64,000 nt of DNA from Icerya purchasi (Eukaryota > Arthropoda > Insecta > Hemiptera > Monophlebidae), in assembly GCA_039619475.1 (NCBI GenBank), contig CM077115.1:146076274-146140273 (forward strand), written 5' to 3'. Positions 31,399 through 44,690 of this stretch are shown piece by piece; positions within the stretch are counted from its first letter, which is position 1; the number at the start of each line of letters is the position of its first letter. Under the pieces are notes generated by a model, which was not told the origin of the DNA, ran no database searches, and worked only from the letters and a program-made list of their open reading frames with translations. The position numbers and the translations under genes were made by a program.

Positions 31399-31746
31399 TT
31401 ATTTGAAGAAAATTAATGATTGAGTATGTTTCTGATTTTGGAAGTTTGATAGCATATCGGGGAGTGTTTTATACGGTATAGGAGCGTCCGTGTTGATGCG
31501 AATACTGTGCAATCTACTAATATGTGCTGGACGGTTGGGATGAAACTGCCCATACAGAAAGGGCACTGCGTTGGAGAAATTGACCCATTTAGAAGATGGT
31601 CGTGCAAGATTGTTGTATGACCTGTCCGCAGTCGGCTGGTCACACTGAAGTCTCTGCGGGAAAAATTCATTGGGGGCCACCATGGCTCGGTCGTTGACTT
31701 TACTTGAGACAGAAAAGTCTGACACGCGGTCCATTGTTCCTTCCAT
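31399..31746 (-). pseudogene. RNase H-type LINE C-terminal relic
   Basis: In two overlapping minus frames (one frameshift near 31670) the sequence reads WKEQWTACQ, then RRDFSVTSRLRTGHTTILHD, then CPFCMGSF and VQHILVDC, then STR. This is the terminal domain found after RNase H in I/jockey-like LINEs: a TRLRTGHT helix followed by a C-x2-C...H...C zinc knuckle. The knuckle is intact, but the frame is broken and no upstream RT is joined. Confidence 0.7.
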
Positions 31747-32204
31747 TCTTGTTTGCTTTTCGCTAAAAGGAATTGTGCTGTGGAATTAATAATGCTTTTG
31801 TGTAGTTTAATAAGATTTTACCAGCACTGTATTTGTTGTTTATACACATTGTTAACATTATTTTTATCATAAGATTTTACTAGATTGACTGCTATGGTTA
31901 TACTGCTAACAATTTTTGAAATTTTCATCACTATAATTTATACAAGTCCCTTTTGTATAATATTATTTCTTTTTTATATTTCGCCTGATTGTTAAACAGT
32001 TCTTGGTAAATATATTTGTAAATCTTGTTAATGCATTTGACGTGAATGTAACATTTCCGGTTTTGATCTATTAATATAATCAACATACTCGTATTTCGTT
32101 TGTTCTTTTTCTTTGTAAATTTAAATTTATTCATCCAGTAATCAAATTTGTTTCGCTCATGTCGGTATTATTCATACTTTCTATTTCTGCGAATTGTAAT
32201 CACT

Positions 32205-32254
<50 letters not shown>

Positions 32255-32255
32255 T
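32205..32255. repeat. (AAT)n microsatellite
   Basis: About 17 AAT units. Confidence 0.9.
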
Positions 32256-33229
32256 TTCCTGGAGCTTATTATTAAAATTACTATTCTGCTCGTATTGATC
32301 TTTAAATTATATATTAGCGAGAACGCATAAACGACTTTACTCTCGCAGAATACACGCATAATGTATTTACTATTGCGTCTTTTGATTTAACTTAATTTTT
32401 TTCGTCGCTGACTTAATTTCTCAGACACATAACCTTATTCCGCAGAAGTCGATCAGAATAGGGAACAAGAAATATAGCGGACAATTAGGTAAGCGCGTTT
32501 TATATTTCCAAGTGCCCTACTACACCGATCGGAAAGCGGAGTCTTCAAGAACGGAACTGATCCGGTAAATTTATTCCGAGGGCGTATCGTTGAGGTGCAC
32601 GAAAAAAATTTCAGTGTTCTACGTCGAAGTTGTTGCATTGTGTGTGAAAAATTGCCGATAATTAGAAAACGTTTAAAAATCGGGAGAACGGCAAATCACG
32701 TTAGAGTCACGTTATGCGTGACGAATAACGTGACCGTCGAAGAAAAATTCCTAGTCGTTCGACCCCGTTCGTTTGTCTGCATCACTGACGCAGCTGTGGC
32801 GACGTTGCGACGGCTGCTAGTCAACGTTATACGGTGGCAGACTGCTTTAGGGCATTGTACTGGTTCGTCAAAGAGATGCCATATTCGCGCTAATTATAAT
32901 CGAAAGAAATGACACAAAGCCAACATGTAGCCAGCTAAATGGAACAAAAAGAACAAGAAAGAAACCGTAACAATAAACACTTGACCGCTTCGCCGGTAAA
33001 TGATATAACGAGAAAATAATTATACGGGGCTGTTAATTTTAATTAGTTTTTGGTTTCCTCCTCCAGGATGAAGATGCCAGCCATTTTGGGAGAAATGAAG
33101 GAATTTAAAAGTATTTCTATCAGCGGCGTTAATGATAGCCGAATAGTTTCATTTTCCGGTGAAAATTAATTTCCTCTATTGTTGTAAAACAATTAGATCC
33201 GAATTTTTATGTAAACCGATGGAAAATGT

Positions 33230-33372
33230 TTTTTTTTTTTTTTTTTTTTGGTAGAGAGGCATATGCTCAAGTGAAATTTTTAAAGCGTCAATGTGTGGTC
33301 TCGGGATTCAAAAACCATATACTCCTCGAACGAAGCACAATTAACTAATCAACTAGCCACGGTAATTGACTG
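33230..33372 (-). mobile_element. tRNA-derived SINE, degenerate copy
   Basis: The minus strand begins CAATTACCGTGGCTAGTTGA with an A-box-like TGGCTAGTTGATTA and a damaged B-box (GGTTTTTGAATCCC), and ends in a run of A. It resembles the SINE at 26243 in the TTCGTTCG segment between the boxes. Confidence 0.5.
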
Positions 33373-33485
33373 AGAACGAATTTTTTAATTTATACAAGTT
33401 CATTTTTATTCCGCACTAATTAAGAATGTTTCAAGTAAAAAAAGTATTTTATGAATCTAAATTTTTTTACTAAATTGTTTTTTAC

Positions 33486-33575
33486 TTACTTATTTACGTA
33501 TTTATTTATTTATTTATTTATTTAATTATTTATTTATTTATTTATTTATTTAATTATTTATTTATTTAATTATTC
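33486..33575. repeat. (TTTA)n microsatellite
   Basis: About 22 TTTA units, with two TTAA interruptions. Confidence 0.9.
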
Positions 33576-34003
33576 GTAACAAACTTTCGGCCAATTATAA
33601 CATATAACATATTTACAAATGTATTTAAAAATGCGCATGCCCTTAATAAAATATTCAAAACAAATTTTTTGAAGTGACCATTAAAGAATTAATAAACAGA
33701 GATAACTCTATAAACTTTTATGGATAACTATTAACCACTTTTTAGTACATTTGTTAATTTCAATGCAACTTGAAAGGGTGGTGAGGTAGCCGTAGCATTA
33801 CGTTTTTGTTGGAAATATATCAAACGCATCTGTTTGTTTCTACTGTCGAAACTAGACACCCCCGAAATCTTATATGAATACACATACGTTCATCGATTAT
33901 TTTACCGATTAATAAACAAATTTTAGTGTTATTCTATGTCTTATTTTAAATCTTATTAAAGTGAAATAATTTAATAAATATTTAAAGCTTTCACAGTGAT
34001 TAC

Positions 34004-35229
34004 TCATAATAAATATCTTTTAAAACACAGTTGTTTCCGAAAATTATTTATTATTATTACATAATTTAAGTTACGAATTTTGCTATATCTGACACTTCTT
34101 CCCTCTAGCCAGTTCATGTTTAATTGCCTGAGTGTTTTTCCGTATTCGAAACACCCACCACTGAATTTACCAAATCTATACAGTAAGCATTTTATAAACT
34201 TTATCTGCACTCTTTCAATTCTATCTACTAAATCAGCAGATGTAGGATTCCAAATCAATGAGTGAAATTCTAAGTGCGAACGAACCAAAGCGGACTATAA
34301 GAATAAATATGTTTCCATATATCTGAAATTCACACTGTTTAGTAACATTAAACCCAACATTTTCCTCGCCTTACCAGTTATGTTCATTACGTGAAATTAA
34401 AATTTTTCACCTAAAAAAAAAAACGCTAATATCTTGAACACCTGTTCCTTTTTCAAAAGAGAATAATCCACTATTAATTACAACGTAATCCTTAGGCTAC
34501 CCCCCATTCGAAAAAATGTCCCAAAAAAATGTCCCAATTTTATGTAACGTTTGTTATATTTTATAGGATTTTTGTTATTGTTATTTAAAAAATGTCACAA
34601 TTTTATTCAATGAAATATGTAACGAAAAATGTAACGAAAAAATGTCTTAATTTTATATAACGGAAGTTAAATGTTAGAATAGGATTTTTGTGGTTATGTT
34701 ATTTTTTGTGTGTGTTGATGCCAGTAAGAATTACGTTGTAAATTTTGATCATTTTATACAAAGTATAGAAGAGAAAGAAACAGAAATGAAAGCAAGAGGG
34801 GTCAAGGGGCACAGCCCCTTGCGAGGCCAAAATGGGCGAGTTATATATATATATATATATATATGGTATAAGATAGAAGTAGGGTGAATTTTACAAGTAA
34901 ACGAGATAAATTTATATTTAGATGTTATTAGCGATACTGCAGGATACAAAATTATCTACATCCTTTTGTAATGATATACATAGTGTTCTTCAACATTTCC
35001 TCTCTGAATAATTTTGTATCATCAGCAAATATAACAGAATTTTGGAATACTGCATAATATTCGGTAAATCATTGATATGCAATAAAAAGAGTATTGGGCC
35101 TAAAATAGAACCGTGAGGCCCTCCGGAGGGGCAGAGAAAACAAGCTTTTTGAAAATCAGTATATATCACGTCCGCCTCCGAATCTAGTACCGCAGAAACA
35201 TAATCCGTAAAAGTTATTAGGTAGGTCAT
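34004..35229 (-). pseudogene. LINE reverse transcriptase relic, split by a repeat
   Basis: Going downstream on the minus strand, 35229-34990 contains DVIYTDFQKA, then GGPHGSILGPILFLLHINDL, equivalent to the DFSKAFD and GVPQGS.LGP.LF...INDLP blocks of a non-LTR RT. In the next frame, at 35018-35029, is the catalytic box FADD followed by TKLFRE. After about 600 bp, part of it an inserted (TA)n-tailed repeat, 34288-34004 gives VRSHLEFHSLIWNPTSADLV and DRIERVQIKF, the usual RT thumb (LVRS.LEY.S..W.P, then LE.VQ). Frameshifts and stops make it inactive. It is jockey/CR1-like in pattern. Confidence 0.8.
34470..34856 (+). mobile_element. (TA)n-tailed interspersed repeat, copy C
   Basis: It runs from TTACAACGTAATCCTTAGGC through several ATGTCCCAATTTTATGTAAC-like blocks and CAAGGGGCACAGCCCCTTGC to GGCGAGTTATATATATATAT. 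It is inverted relative to copy B and inserted into the LINE RT relic. Confidence 0.8.
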
Positions 35230-36371
35230 AACCGATCCAGTTTCAACAAACCCATGCTAATCGATAGAACTACAAATTGTAGAGAAACATTTGTAGAAAT
35301 TACGAACCGTTCGTACTGTTTCGTTTTTTTTTAAATTGCGCCGATGGAAAGTTTTTATGGGTCAGACTGTTGCGCGGTTTGTTTTAGAAGTGAACTTACA
35401 TACGCGTTCGAGAGTGACGTGTTTTGTTATTGTTTTGAAATAGCGCTGAGAGAACTATTTCTGGTACCAACTAGTTCACGATATGCTTTTAAAGTATACA
35501 CATTTTTCCGGCACTGGAGCGAACTGTTTTTGTATTTCAGCCTCTTCCTACATCGATAACATGATACACCGTGAACTATAGAAACGTACATTCGTAAAAT
35601 TTTTTAAGTATGGGCTCACTGATTTTCGCTCACTGAGTTTTTCTAAGGCACGAGTAATGTGTTAAATTTTTCTTTTTAATGTGATCTGTGTGAGACCCTT
35701 ATTGCATCGATAGGTTATCGCGAATCATTTTAAAGCCATAAAAGTCGTTGTCTGTTCAACCGAACGTTAAAATCTAATATTTGATAAAACAAATATAGAA
35801 TGTACAATAGTTACGCAATTTGACTAGATCATTATATTTTGTTAGTGCTTATTTTATTTTTGAGCAAATAACTATTTAAAATTAAAATAACACGTTAAGT
35901 TACTATTTACCAAACTCATCTCATGTGTTTCAGTCAGTGGCGGTTCCAGGTGGGGGGTGATAAGGGACCCCCACCCACCACCAATAAAAGAACCGAAGCC
36001 TTTATGAGAAAACTTTTTATAAGAGAGAAACTTAATTTACGCTATAAAAGATTTGCATGCATATTATACCTGTGGATTTTAATAATTAATATTTAATACT
36101 GTTTTTTAGTAAAACTATTAATGTTACGTTTTTTATTGTTTTAAACGCAACTGTCGTCGTTTTTTTACCTTTCTTATTTATTTTTAATTTTTAATTTGCA
36201 GTTTTAATTAAAAATAGAATTTAATGAGAAACTTACGAACAAAGAATTCTGATCGGATTACTAACAAAAGTAAAAAAAAACAAACAGGTGAAGTCTAATA
36301 AAAATACTGTCTTTCTTACTATTTCTAAACTGCCACTTTAGCTAGAATTTTATGATTTCGTTTTTTTTTTG

Positions 36372-36377
<6 letters not shown>

Positions 36378-36420
<43 letters not shown>
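36378..36420. repeat. (TA)n microsatellite
   Basis: About 21 AT units at the junction between the RNase H fragment and the host element. Confidence 0.9.
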
Positions 36421-36422
<2 letters not shown>

Positions 36423-36429
36423 CTGGACG

Positions 36430-36800
36430 CACAAGAATTTCTTGAGACAGTGTGTGTAATGTTTTTAGTGTCTGGAGTGTCCTAATCGATTGCAAGGAAT
36501 CAGTGATTAGAAATGCATTTCGGCGTTGGGAGTAAGACTGCAGATATTCCCTCAAGCAGAAGAAAATACCATACAGCTCCCCCTCCAACACTGAACAGAA
36601 GTAGTGGAGCCGAACCGCATGAACAACTCCCTCCACCTCGTAGGCGCAAGCCACCGGCATAGACTCCTTAAGGAAGTATGCTTTGGCACCATCTGTGTAC
36701 AACTGACTGTAGCTGGGAAAAAGTTGCATTTTTTCCGTCACGTACTGGGACCGCAGTATGACATCCTGGTCCGAGCGATCGCTCAGCAGGCATAAGTCCG
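36430..36800 (-). pseudogene. LINE RNase H domain fragment
   Basis: The minus-strand open frame (from 36741, with coding-like sequence up to about 36800) reads YTDGAKA, then VLEGELYGIFFCLREYL, then NAFLITDSLQSIRTLQTL. These are the three acidic positions D, E and D of an RNase H1-type domain as found in I-, R1- and LOA-type LINEs. The frame stops being protein-like at a (TA)n run near 36420, so only the domain's first two-thirds survive. It sits inside a hAT-like element. Confidence 0.75.
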
Positions 36801-36937
36801 CAACATGATTTCGTTTTATTTTTCACTTAAAAATAAAACAAAATTTAAATTAAATTGTAATAATTATATATATTTTGTTTCATAATTAAAAACTATAAAC
36901 TTTGCTTTATAGTGATGGAGAAAGTCATTGAACTTTC

Positions 36938-37338
36938 GGATAATTGTTTACGGACGCTAAGCGCTGTGTTTTATATAACTGTGGTGCTTGGTGGCTCTAA
37001 CTGCTTTTTAAACATCCCGTGTTTCTTCCTCTTCCTTAATTATTTGTAGCCAGATTCCTTTGTCCGTTTGTACTGTAGGCTCTGTAATTGGAGATGTGGC
37101 CATGGTATGGGACAGCTAAAACTCCTTTTAACCTTCGGCAATGTCATTCCTTTTCTTTTCAGGATGCATCCGTTTGGCATTATTCGACGTTGATTGTTAT
37201 TGTTTCTCCATCCTTGGTATAGCATTATTTGTCAGATTCCATTCCTTGTTACTCCTAATTGCTGCTACGTACACGTGTTGATGGGTAATCGTCTATTATT
37301 GGCAAGCCCAGGGAAAAACCCAAACAAGAAAAAAAAAA

Positions 37339-37339
<1 letters not shown>
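36938..37339 (+). mobile_element. poly(A)-tailed interspersed repeat
   Basis: It is the full-length sister of 18965-19341, from GATAATTGTTTACGGACGCT to CCCAAACAAGAAAAAAAAAA, and is followed by (TA)n. Confidence 0.75.
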
Positions 37340-37372
<33 letters not shown>

Positions 37373-39228
37373 TTAAAACATTTTTAAATTTTCAAAAAGA
37401 TGGTCGTTATTTGATTTTCTTTATGAAACAAGGGGTATTTCTCAAATCTACTGACTACCGTAGAAGATTATACGTAATTATATAACCCCCCCAAAAATGT
37501 CCTTCTGGATCCGCCCCTAGTTTCGGTTCAGCGCCTAATTTTAGCCCCATAAAAATTCGATACTAAACGACGCTGATATAACTTGTCTGACTGAATACTG
37601 CTTCACTGTTGTAAGCTTTGTGCGGGTACCTGTCGTCAGATAAAAAAGTAGAATAACAACTTTTGAAATTTAAACGGGCCTTTTTTGTTTTATATAACTA
37701 ACACGCGTGAATATAACTCTGTAGACCTTTTTCTTTATATATATATATATATAAATAAATAACATTTTTATTAACATTTTCCAAGATCTTTTTTTTTTTT
37801 TTTTTTTTTTTTTAGTGAATTTTGCAAAAAGCGAAAACACCGTTAAGTGTATACGTGAGTAAATATATGGGAAATGAAAGAAAAATTATCAAAATATCGT
37901 TCTAAAACGAAAAAGAAACATAAAAATCACCGGTATCTGAAAATATAACTTGAACACTAAAAAGTGATACATAGGATTTTTATTCCCCGAACGACATTAG
38001 ACAAATGTTCTACCAAATAAATATTTTCCTAATAGCATTATAATGATTTTTAGTATATTTTATTATTACTGCCTGATCTGATTTAAAGAATGTTGAGACA
38101 AATTTCATATCCTATAAGTGCATAGTTTTTCGATGAAACAATTTTCTACAGGTGCGTACACGTCTTAGCATTACATTAACAATTTCACATGTGGAAGAAT
38201 TTTCGTATTCTATCAATGGGGTAACACGTGTTTTAATGTCAATTACACCGGATGACAATGTTAAATGAATGTTCAAATTTTATAAACTATTCGAAATAGG
38301 GGATAGCCGTGGGAAAGCAAGTAGTAACTCAAATATAGAAATGATGAATTATTTTAGGGATAAATCAAACAACGATGAAAAAGCAAAACAAAGAATGCGA
38401 TCGTGACCGATCGCGAATCAAGCCGAATTGTGTGTGCCGGATCCAGTCTAGCCTAAATGTGTCCGTAGTACTCGTAGCCGCTGCTTAGATACAACATCGT
38501 GCCTAATCGCACTAGGTCATCGCAAGGTATATTACCCGAAACATAAACTTACTGCGGAACATTCGGGTTTGCATTTCTATTTGTCCGGATATTCACTTTA
38601 TAATCCTCATTGCGCCTCACATCTTGCACTTTCCTCTTTCTTCTCGGTACATCATTATTTCTATATATACAGTGTTTCGCATTGTATCTTTTTTTTTTTT
38701 TTTTCGGCGAAAGGGGAATGACCCTAAGGATAATGTATTAAAAAGGAGAAAAAAGGTTAGATTTTAATTTTAGTTAAAAGTTTAACTTCACAATTCCTGA
38801 CGCCCTGTCAAGGGTATGTGACTTACTTTATTTTACTTTTTAAAGGAAATAAGCGCGATTTACGAACAGCATCTAACGAACAAAGAACAGAAATATGTGT
38901 CGTGCAGGAAGGGCTAGGGAAACTTAAAAGTTGGGAACAGCGTCCCGAGAAAAAAAAAAAAAAAAAACGGCATTCGAGAAGAATGTGATCGATGTCATAA
39001 CACCAACTATATCACACAACAGAGCGAGAAAACAAACTGAAAAAGAGGAGAAGAATCAACTGGGGGTTATTGAAATGAAGTATTGTAGAGAAAATGGGGA
39101 ATAGATGAGCTGTAAGAAAGGATAATCGAAGTAAAATTGAATTGATTATTTTCTCTTCTAATTATTTTTGAACAGAGATTCGATGATGCCTCATCCGAAA
39201 AGATAAAAAATAAAAGAAAGCGTATAAA

Positions 39229-39322
39229 AATTCTAACAATCCTAACAATCCTAAAAATCCTAAAAATCCTAAAAATCCTAAAAATCCTAAAAATTCTATG
39301 AATCCTAAAAACCCTAAAAATC
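39229..39322. repeat. 9-bp minisatellite (ATCCTAAAA)n
   Basis: About ten copies of a 9-bp unit with small changes. On the minus strand they read as a repeated Phe-Arg-Ile peptide, which is an artefact of the repeat. Confidence 0.9.
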
Positions 39323-42300
39323 ATTTTCACTTTGCTTCGACCCTTCAAACGTATCTCATGAATTGCAACGGGATTTATGACGACAATGGCGGCTTGTCAA
39401 AAGTTGGTAAAAACCATAATATAGCTGTAATTGTGACGAACCATCTGTAAAATAACGGAACTCTATTTAGTGGCTGATTAAGAGCGCCATTAGAAAGTCG
39501 CTTATTCATTTCATTCGTCGTCAATGAAAAAAAAATGTCACATCTATCGATCGGCTGAAATAAAATGAACGGGACATTTGGAAATCGTGGCTTTTGCTGC
39601 ATAATAAACGTAAAAAAAATGTTAAAAGGCGAAAAGTGCATTTGCGAATTTAAGAGACACAACGCCAGTGTACACGGGCAAGACTACATTCGGAACTGAT
39701 TGTAAACGTTATTTATCGATATACAAATGCACAGTCCCGTGTCTGTCTGCTATGTACTATGATAGTATACATGATGGTTTGACATTGCCTTCCACCTAAC
39801 TATTAGCGAGTATTTATAATATAATTTTTCATAATAATTTCTGTGTCGCCTGGGATCGAAACATCCGTAACGGAAGCCAAGCACTGCAGCAACTAATTGC
39901 GACGACTACGATATAACTATGTTTCTATTTATCAGTTCGATTGCTATTTGGTGTAAACATTAAGTCAAGTAATTATAATAATAATTTTTACAAACGCGCG
40001 CATGTAGACTGTAATTTATATTATTAAGGTGAGGTAAATTGTAACATTTCGCGCGTTTATCAATTTTGATCTGAACAGCGTGATTTTTCTTCCATTTTCA
40101 ATTTTACTCATATTAGTACCGGTTTTCAAGGATGATTGTAGTATCCAGTACTCTCGGGATTTTTTTGATTTTTATTTTCCGCTAGGCCATGCTGGTCCAA
40201 CGCGCCCAAAATAAAAAAAAAAAAATCCAATAGTTCATATCCTAATCCTGTATCCTTTTACTTTTCGATGCAGCCGTCTCTTCCTGAACTTTCCCTCTCT
40301 TAACCTCTTTACAATCTGTGCTATTTGTCGCCTTCGTTTTAACCATAGTCTCCTTATCACTTTTTCAGTTTTTATCTGCATCTCTACTTCATTTCACATC
40401 TTTCGAATTACTTTTCTCGTGACATTAATATCCGTGTTTTATTTGAATGTTTAGCCTTTTCAGCTGACCGATTGTCCTACTATTCTTCTCTACTGAAACC
40501 TGGTGGTATCTCTACTTCTTCCCTTATCGTATGTTTTCTCCTTTCCTTCTATTTCTGTTTTATCCCTATTAATGATTTTTGTTCGCTGTCCTTAAACGCG
40601 TAAGAATACAAATTTATTTCGTCCTTCTTTCCAATTGTTCGACTATAATATCCCCGGCGGCAAACCCATAAAAAACAAAAAAAAAAAAAGAAAATACCCC
40701 GGCAAAAATGCTCCCCAGGTGAAATATACAATTTACGCAAAGGTTCCCGATATTTTTGATTTACTTACATTTTATTTTATGTTTTCTCTACGAAATTTAA
40801 TTAGTCGCCAACCTAAAACTTGTTTTTGTCCTAATTGTTTTTTTGTTTTTTTTTTGTTTTTTTTTTTTTTTTTTTGCAGTGTAGATGATTAATCACGTTA
40901 ACCTAAAAAAAAGTTCTGTTCAACAAATTCTAAAATGAATTTGCGCTCATTATGTGTTCAAATTTTTTTAACAACTTTTGGGAGTTGTAATAGACAGACA
41001 TACGGGTTCGACGCAAACACAGTTTCGCGGTTAATTTTTAACTTCGATCGATACGAAAAAGAAATCTACGAAATATCTCTTGTGTCCAGTTGCAATTTAA
41101 TAAGGCTATAGGTGATCGGATGAAATTGCAACACAGTTTGAATCGCTGAAGCTGGCGTAAAAATGAAGACGAATAACTCTGCTACAGAGGGGTTTCCTGA
41201 TCTTGTTTCAAAACGACCGTATACCAATAAGGATTTTATTCGGTCCTATTATTAAGAACCATTTTCTATTTGATAAGTAGAAATGAAATAAAGAAAGATT
41301 AAAAACAAGAAGAGTGGTCCAATTTTTACTAATTAAAAGTATTTTTTCGGGACCGCTAACAAAGTCTGTGGCCGGAACAACAAGGTACACGGACAGAGGA
41401 AGAGAACAAAGGTCGGTCACGTATAAATTAAATATCATTAACGGATTCTGTTGCAGAAATGTTCAATTACACGCCTGCTGCAAATGTGCAATACGATTCC
41501 ATTCCGTTTCCTACTCGGGACAATTAATTAATTACCGCTTGGCAGCGTATGACTCATTTCGATGAACAGACGTGAGTGTTGGTCACTCCGAATGTGTTTC
41601 GGATAAAATTCCTCCCGCGCGTCGTCGTTTATATCGGAGGCTTCGGTTAAACGATACCACCTCCATTAGTCTCGCTACAATTCGCTTAATTCTTTCACGA
41701 CTTTATTATGTGGATCAAAAAATAAAAGCAAAAACTAGCGCAGCCTGTCGCGCTGCTGCTACTGTGAAACGCACACAATTGCAGAGAGTTGCCGTACGAT
41801 TCGAACTGTTTCTGTTCACCAATGTGCTGCTGCGCAGGTATTCCGCTCAAAAGTGGCATATCGTTAACGTTTATTATTAACGGTACAAGTTTCTAAACTT
41901 ATTAAACATTCTCCTTCATACTCGCTCTGGATAATTTTACGGCTGTTGTAAGAGACAGACGCGGGAAGTTGACGCAAAAAATTGAATTTTAGGAGTTTTA
42001 ATTCTGAGGGGCGGGAAACAGAACGAGCATGATTCGTGGTACGAGTGTTCGAGCAACGCGATGCGAATTCGTAGGGAAATACCTTTTCCCGGTTTCTAAA
42101 CTACTGCGTAATTGTCGAGAGGTAATTTTTCGGATAAATTTCCATCATCATCAGATGTGTGGAGCCGGCAGAAATCTTACAATAATGAATGATTTCGAAA
42201 TTTTCCTTTTCAGTGCTGTTGTCTTTCAAAGCTGCGAAGATGGAGGAAGGGAAATGTCGGATTCGAGTGACTAAAAACATTCAGAAAGGAATAGAGAAAT

Positions 42301-42484
42301 ACTTTTTATTTCTTTTCGTTAGATCAACAAAACATATTATCCCACCTAATAGAGATCGCGCGCAAAAACAGTTCTTATAGGGAATGTTGAAAAACAAAAA
42401 AAAAAAAAACAAAAAAAAACACATTGTTTTTTTTAACAAACATAACGAGAAAAAAAATTTAACAGCCACTGTCTTGGTCCGTAA

Positions 42485-42930
42485 ATGTCCAATTCTAGCG
42501 TTACTTACTTAATTAAATACGCGTCTCCTGTTTATCTTGATAGATCCTATTTTTATGATTTTCCCTTTTGGTTTCAAAACGTTTCACATCTTCTAAATTC
42601 CTATCCTCGCGTGTATCAGTGTTCTTACTTGCCTCGTATAAATCTACTTACACTTTATAAACCTCGCGTACGCCTAAAATTGTTTTCTCGTTCTTATCCA
42701 CTAATACGCGGGAATTCCGTAACACACTATTAATTAATTTCCCGCTTCCCTTACTCATGCGTATTTTTACCGATGGCTCATTTTGCTGGGGTTGAAACTT
42801 CTTCAATTCTCCCGGACGTTAATTTATCTGAATCTTTCCGATTTGTATTTTGCTCGACATTTACAGCTGAACTGATGATGGCTATCCTATATTCGATTAC
42901 CGCCGCTCTCTTTTTTTTGTAATTATTTGA
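42485..42930 (+). pseudogene. LINE RNase H domain relic
   Basis: The plus strand has RIFTDGS at about 42760-42780 and, after stops, FTAELMMAI at about 42858-42880, matching the first two catalytic blocks of a LINE RNase H domain. The preceding open stretch (42485-42733) is in the expected position of the linker after the RT. It is heavily decayed. Confidence 0.5.
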
Positions 42931-43893
42931 TTATCCTTGAAGCTGTTTTCAACTGTATCATTCGTGTATCCCAGCTGGAATCTCCTTTCTCCGCGTTCAA
43001 TTATACCGGTATGTAGGTGTAGCGAGCGATAGAATATCTAGTTGCTGCTTACTTGTTCTTCTTTGAAATCCCAGATTCAAAGCTACTTTTCCTTGAAATT
43101 TCATTCTAAATTACAGTGTCCGCTTCTATCCGTTTCTAGTGCACTCTCTTTTTACCCGTCTATCCAACCTACTCGTAATTTGTTCCACCCGGACATGCTC
43201 TTACGATTTTTTTCTATACTTGGATGATCTCCTGTCGTGTTTCTATTATTATTAGTTTTCTAAATCTTCTAATCGAATATTCTGACATACTTTACCGCTG
43301 GCGTCGTTGCTTATGCAGTTTCGTTTCGATAGAACCCCGATTCGAATTCCGATGCTGCACATTGAAGATATCAAAAAATTTCACTTAGGCCCCCAAAAAA
43401 ATTTAAAATGCCCGATTAAAACTAAAAGTGACTTTCCGACGCAAATATACATACATAGACCATTAAACCAGCAAACGTGTATGCAGTGAAAAGAATAGAT
43501 GAAGGTTTTTGGTCACAACCTTAGTCCCTGATATTATATAAAATTCATTCAAGTCTAAATAAGTTTAAATATGAATTAAAAACAGGAGAAAGAAAAAAAA
43601 AAAAGATAGCCAATTCTAATTTAAAATGGAGTTCACGAGGCTTGGCTGTAACTTAGTTAATTCTAATTTGTAACAGCGCTACTTTTGATATCTTCTTCCG
43701 CACCTCATGTTTTCACTGGGGTAATGAATCTTTAGCACTGTCACGTAGAATAACACTATCAAGGTCTTTGGTAATCACACGTCTTTTTTTTCTTTTTTTT
43801 TCCTTTGACTTTTAAATTAAACATGCTTATACACCTTTCTGAATTTACTTTAAAAAGAAGGAGGAAATTACGTAACAATAGCCGAACTGAAAA

Positions 43894-44690
43894 TTGAAAA
43901 AAAAAAAAAATGCACGCATATTACATGAGGTTAAAAACGTGTCTGACATGGTTGGCAAATATAGAAGAGGATCTAGAAAAAACGCAAATGTATATATCAG
44001 TTGTAAAAAGTCAGAACTGAACTCGCTTACAATTAATGAAAGAAAAACGAAGATGATGAAGATAAGTCACCAAGTACACACCGGAATGCAAAAATAATAA
44101 TCAACGGAAAAGTGATAGAAGTTGTAGGGCATAAATATAACATGTTAAATCCAAATGTAGAAATAAAGAGAAGGTGTGTAGATATGCTAAAACAGCTTTT
44201 GGAACGATGCGCGGAAATTGCTCACAGACTCATCATTAAGCCTCAGTACAAGACAAAAGTTTACAAAGTGTTACACATCCAGCCGATTTTATCATATGAC
44301 GCAGAAGCAGCGACATATACAAAAAGAACAATGGGACATTTGCGAAATATAGGGATACACAGGAGAACCATGAAGATATATCATGGACAATCAGAAAAAG
44401 TGCTGCAAAAACACGGAGAGATATATCTGTGATGTAATAAAACAAAGAAAATCCAGTTATTTCGGTTATCAGAGAGAAGCAATACGAATTGTTACACGCC
44501 TAATTATACAAGGAAAGATTATGGGATAAAAAAGAGGTTAAAGAAGAAGAAAGACGACGTGGATCGACAACGTACGAGTATGGACCGATAAAATAACAAT
44601 GATTGACGCAGCCGCCAAACATAAAATGTGATATTTCGCCATCGAATGATCGTTAACGCGCACATATGACATGAGAAGAAGGAATTAAAT
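43894..44690 (+). pseudogene. LINE reverse transcriptase thumb and C-terminal relic
   Basis: The first open stretch includes SLTINERKTKMMKISHQVHT, matching the L.IN..KTKYM..SR of RTE/jockey-like RTs. Then comes IEVVGHKYNMLNPNVEIKRR (FEVV..FKYLGS...N.EI..RI) and KTKVYKVLHIQPILSYDAEA (TK..IYKTLI.PVLTYG.E). Near 44550-44600, KTTWIDNVRVWTD and DAAAN match R..TWIDNI..W and AA.DR. Two or more frameshifts are present. It ends in an A-rich stretch. Confidence 0.75.

Larger units (their letters stand above)
35935..37519. mobile_element. hAT-like element carrying nested insertions
   Basis: The left end CAGTGGCGGTTCCAGGTGGG and right end ...GGATCCGCCCCTA form short TIRs. The 8-bp flanks GTTTCAGT (35927-35934) and GTTTCGGT (37520-37527) differ at one base and look like a target duplication. 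Its left 390 bp and right 130 bp are an inverted copy of the compact element at 58814-59440. A LINE RNase H fragment and a poly(A)-tailed repeat have inserted between them. Confidence 0.75.

Noticed and set aside
32595..32912. 105-codon plus-strand frame in a less AT-rich stretch
   Set aside because: No motif recognised. The composition might indicate regulatory intron DNA, but coding is unsupported.
39067..39348. 93-codon minus-strand frame with repeated Phe-Arg-Ile
   Set aside because: Produced by the 9-bp minisatellite.
41572..41880. 102-codon plus-strand frame
   Set aside because: No recognisable motif and no conserved pattern; treated as chance.
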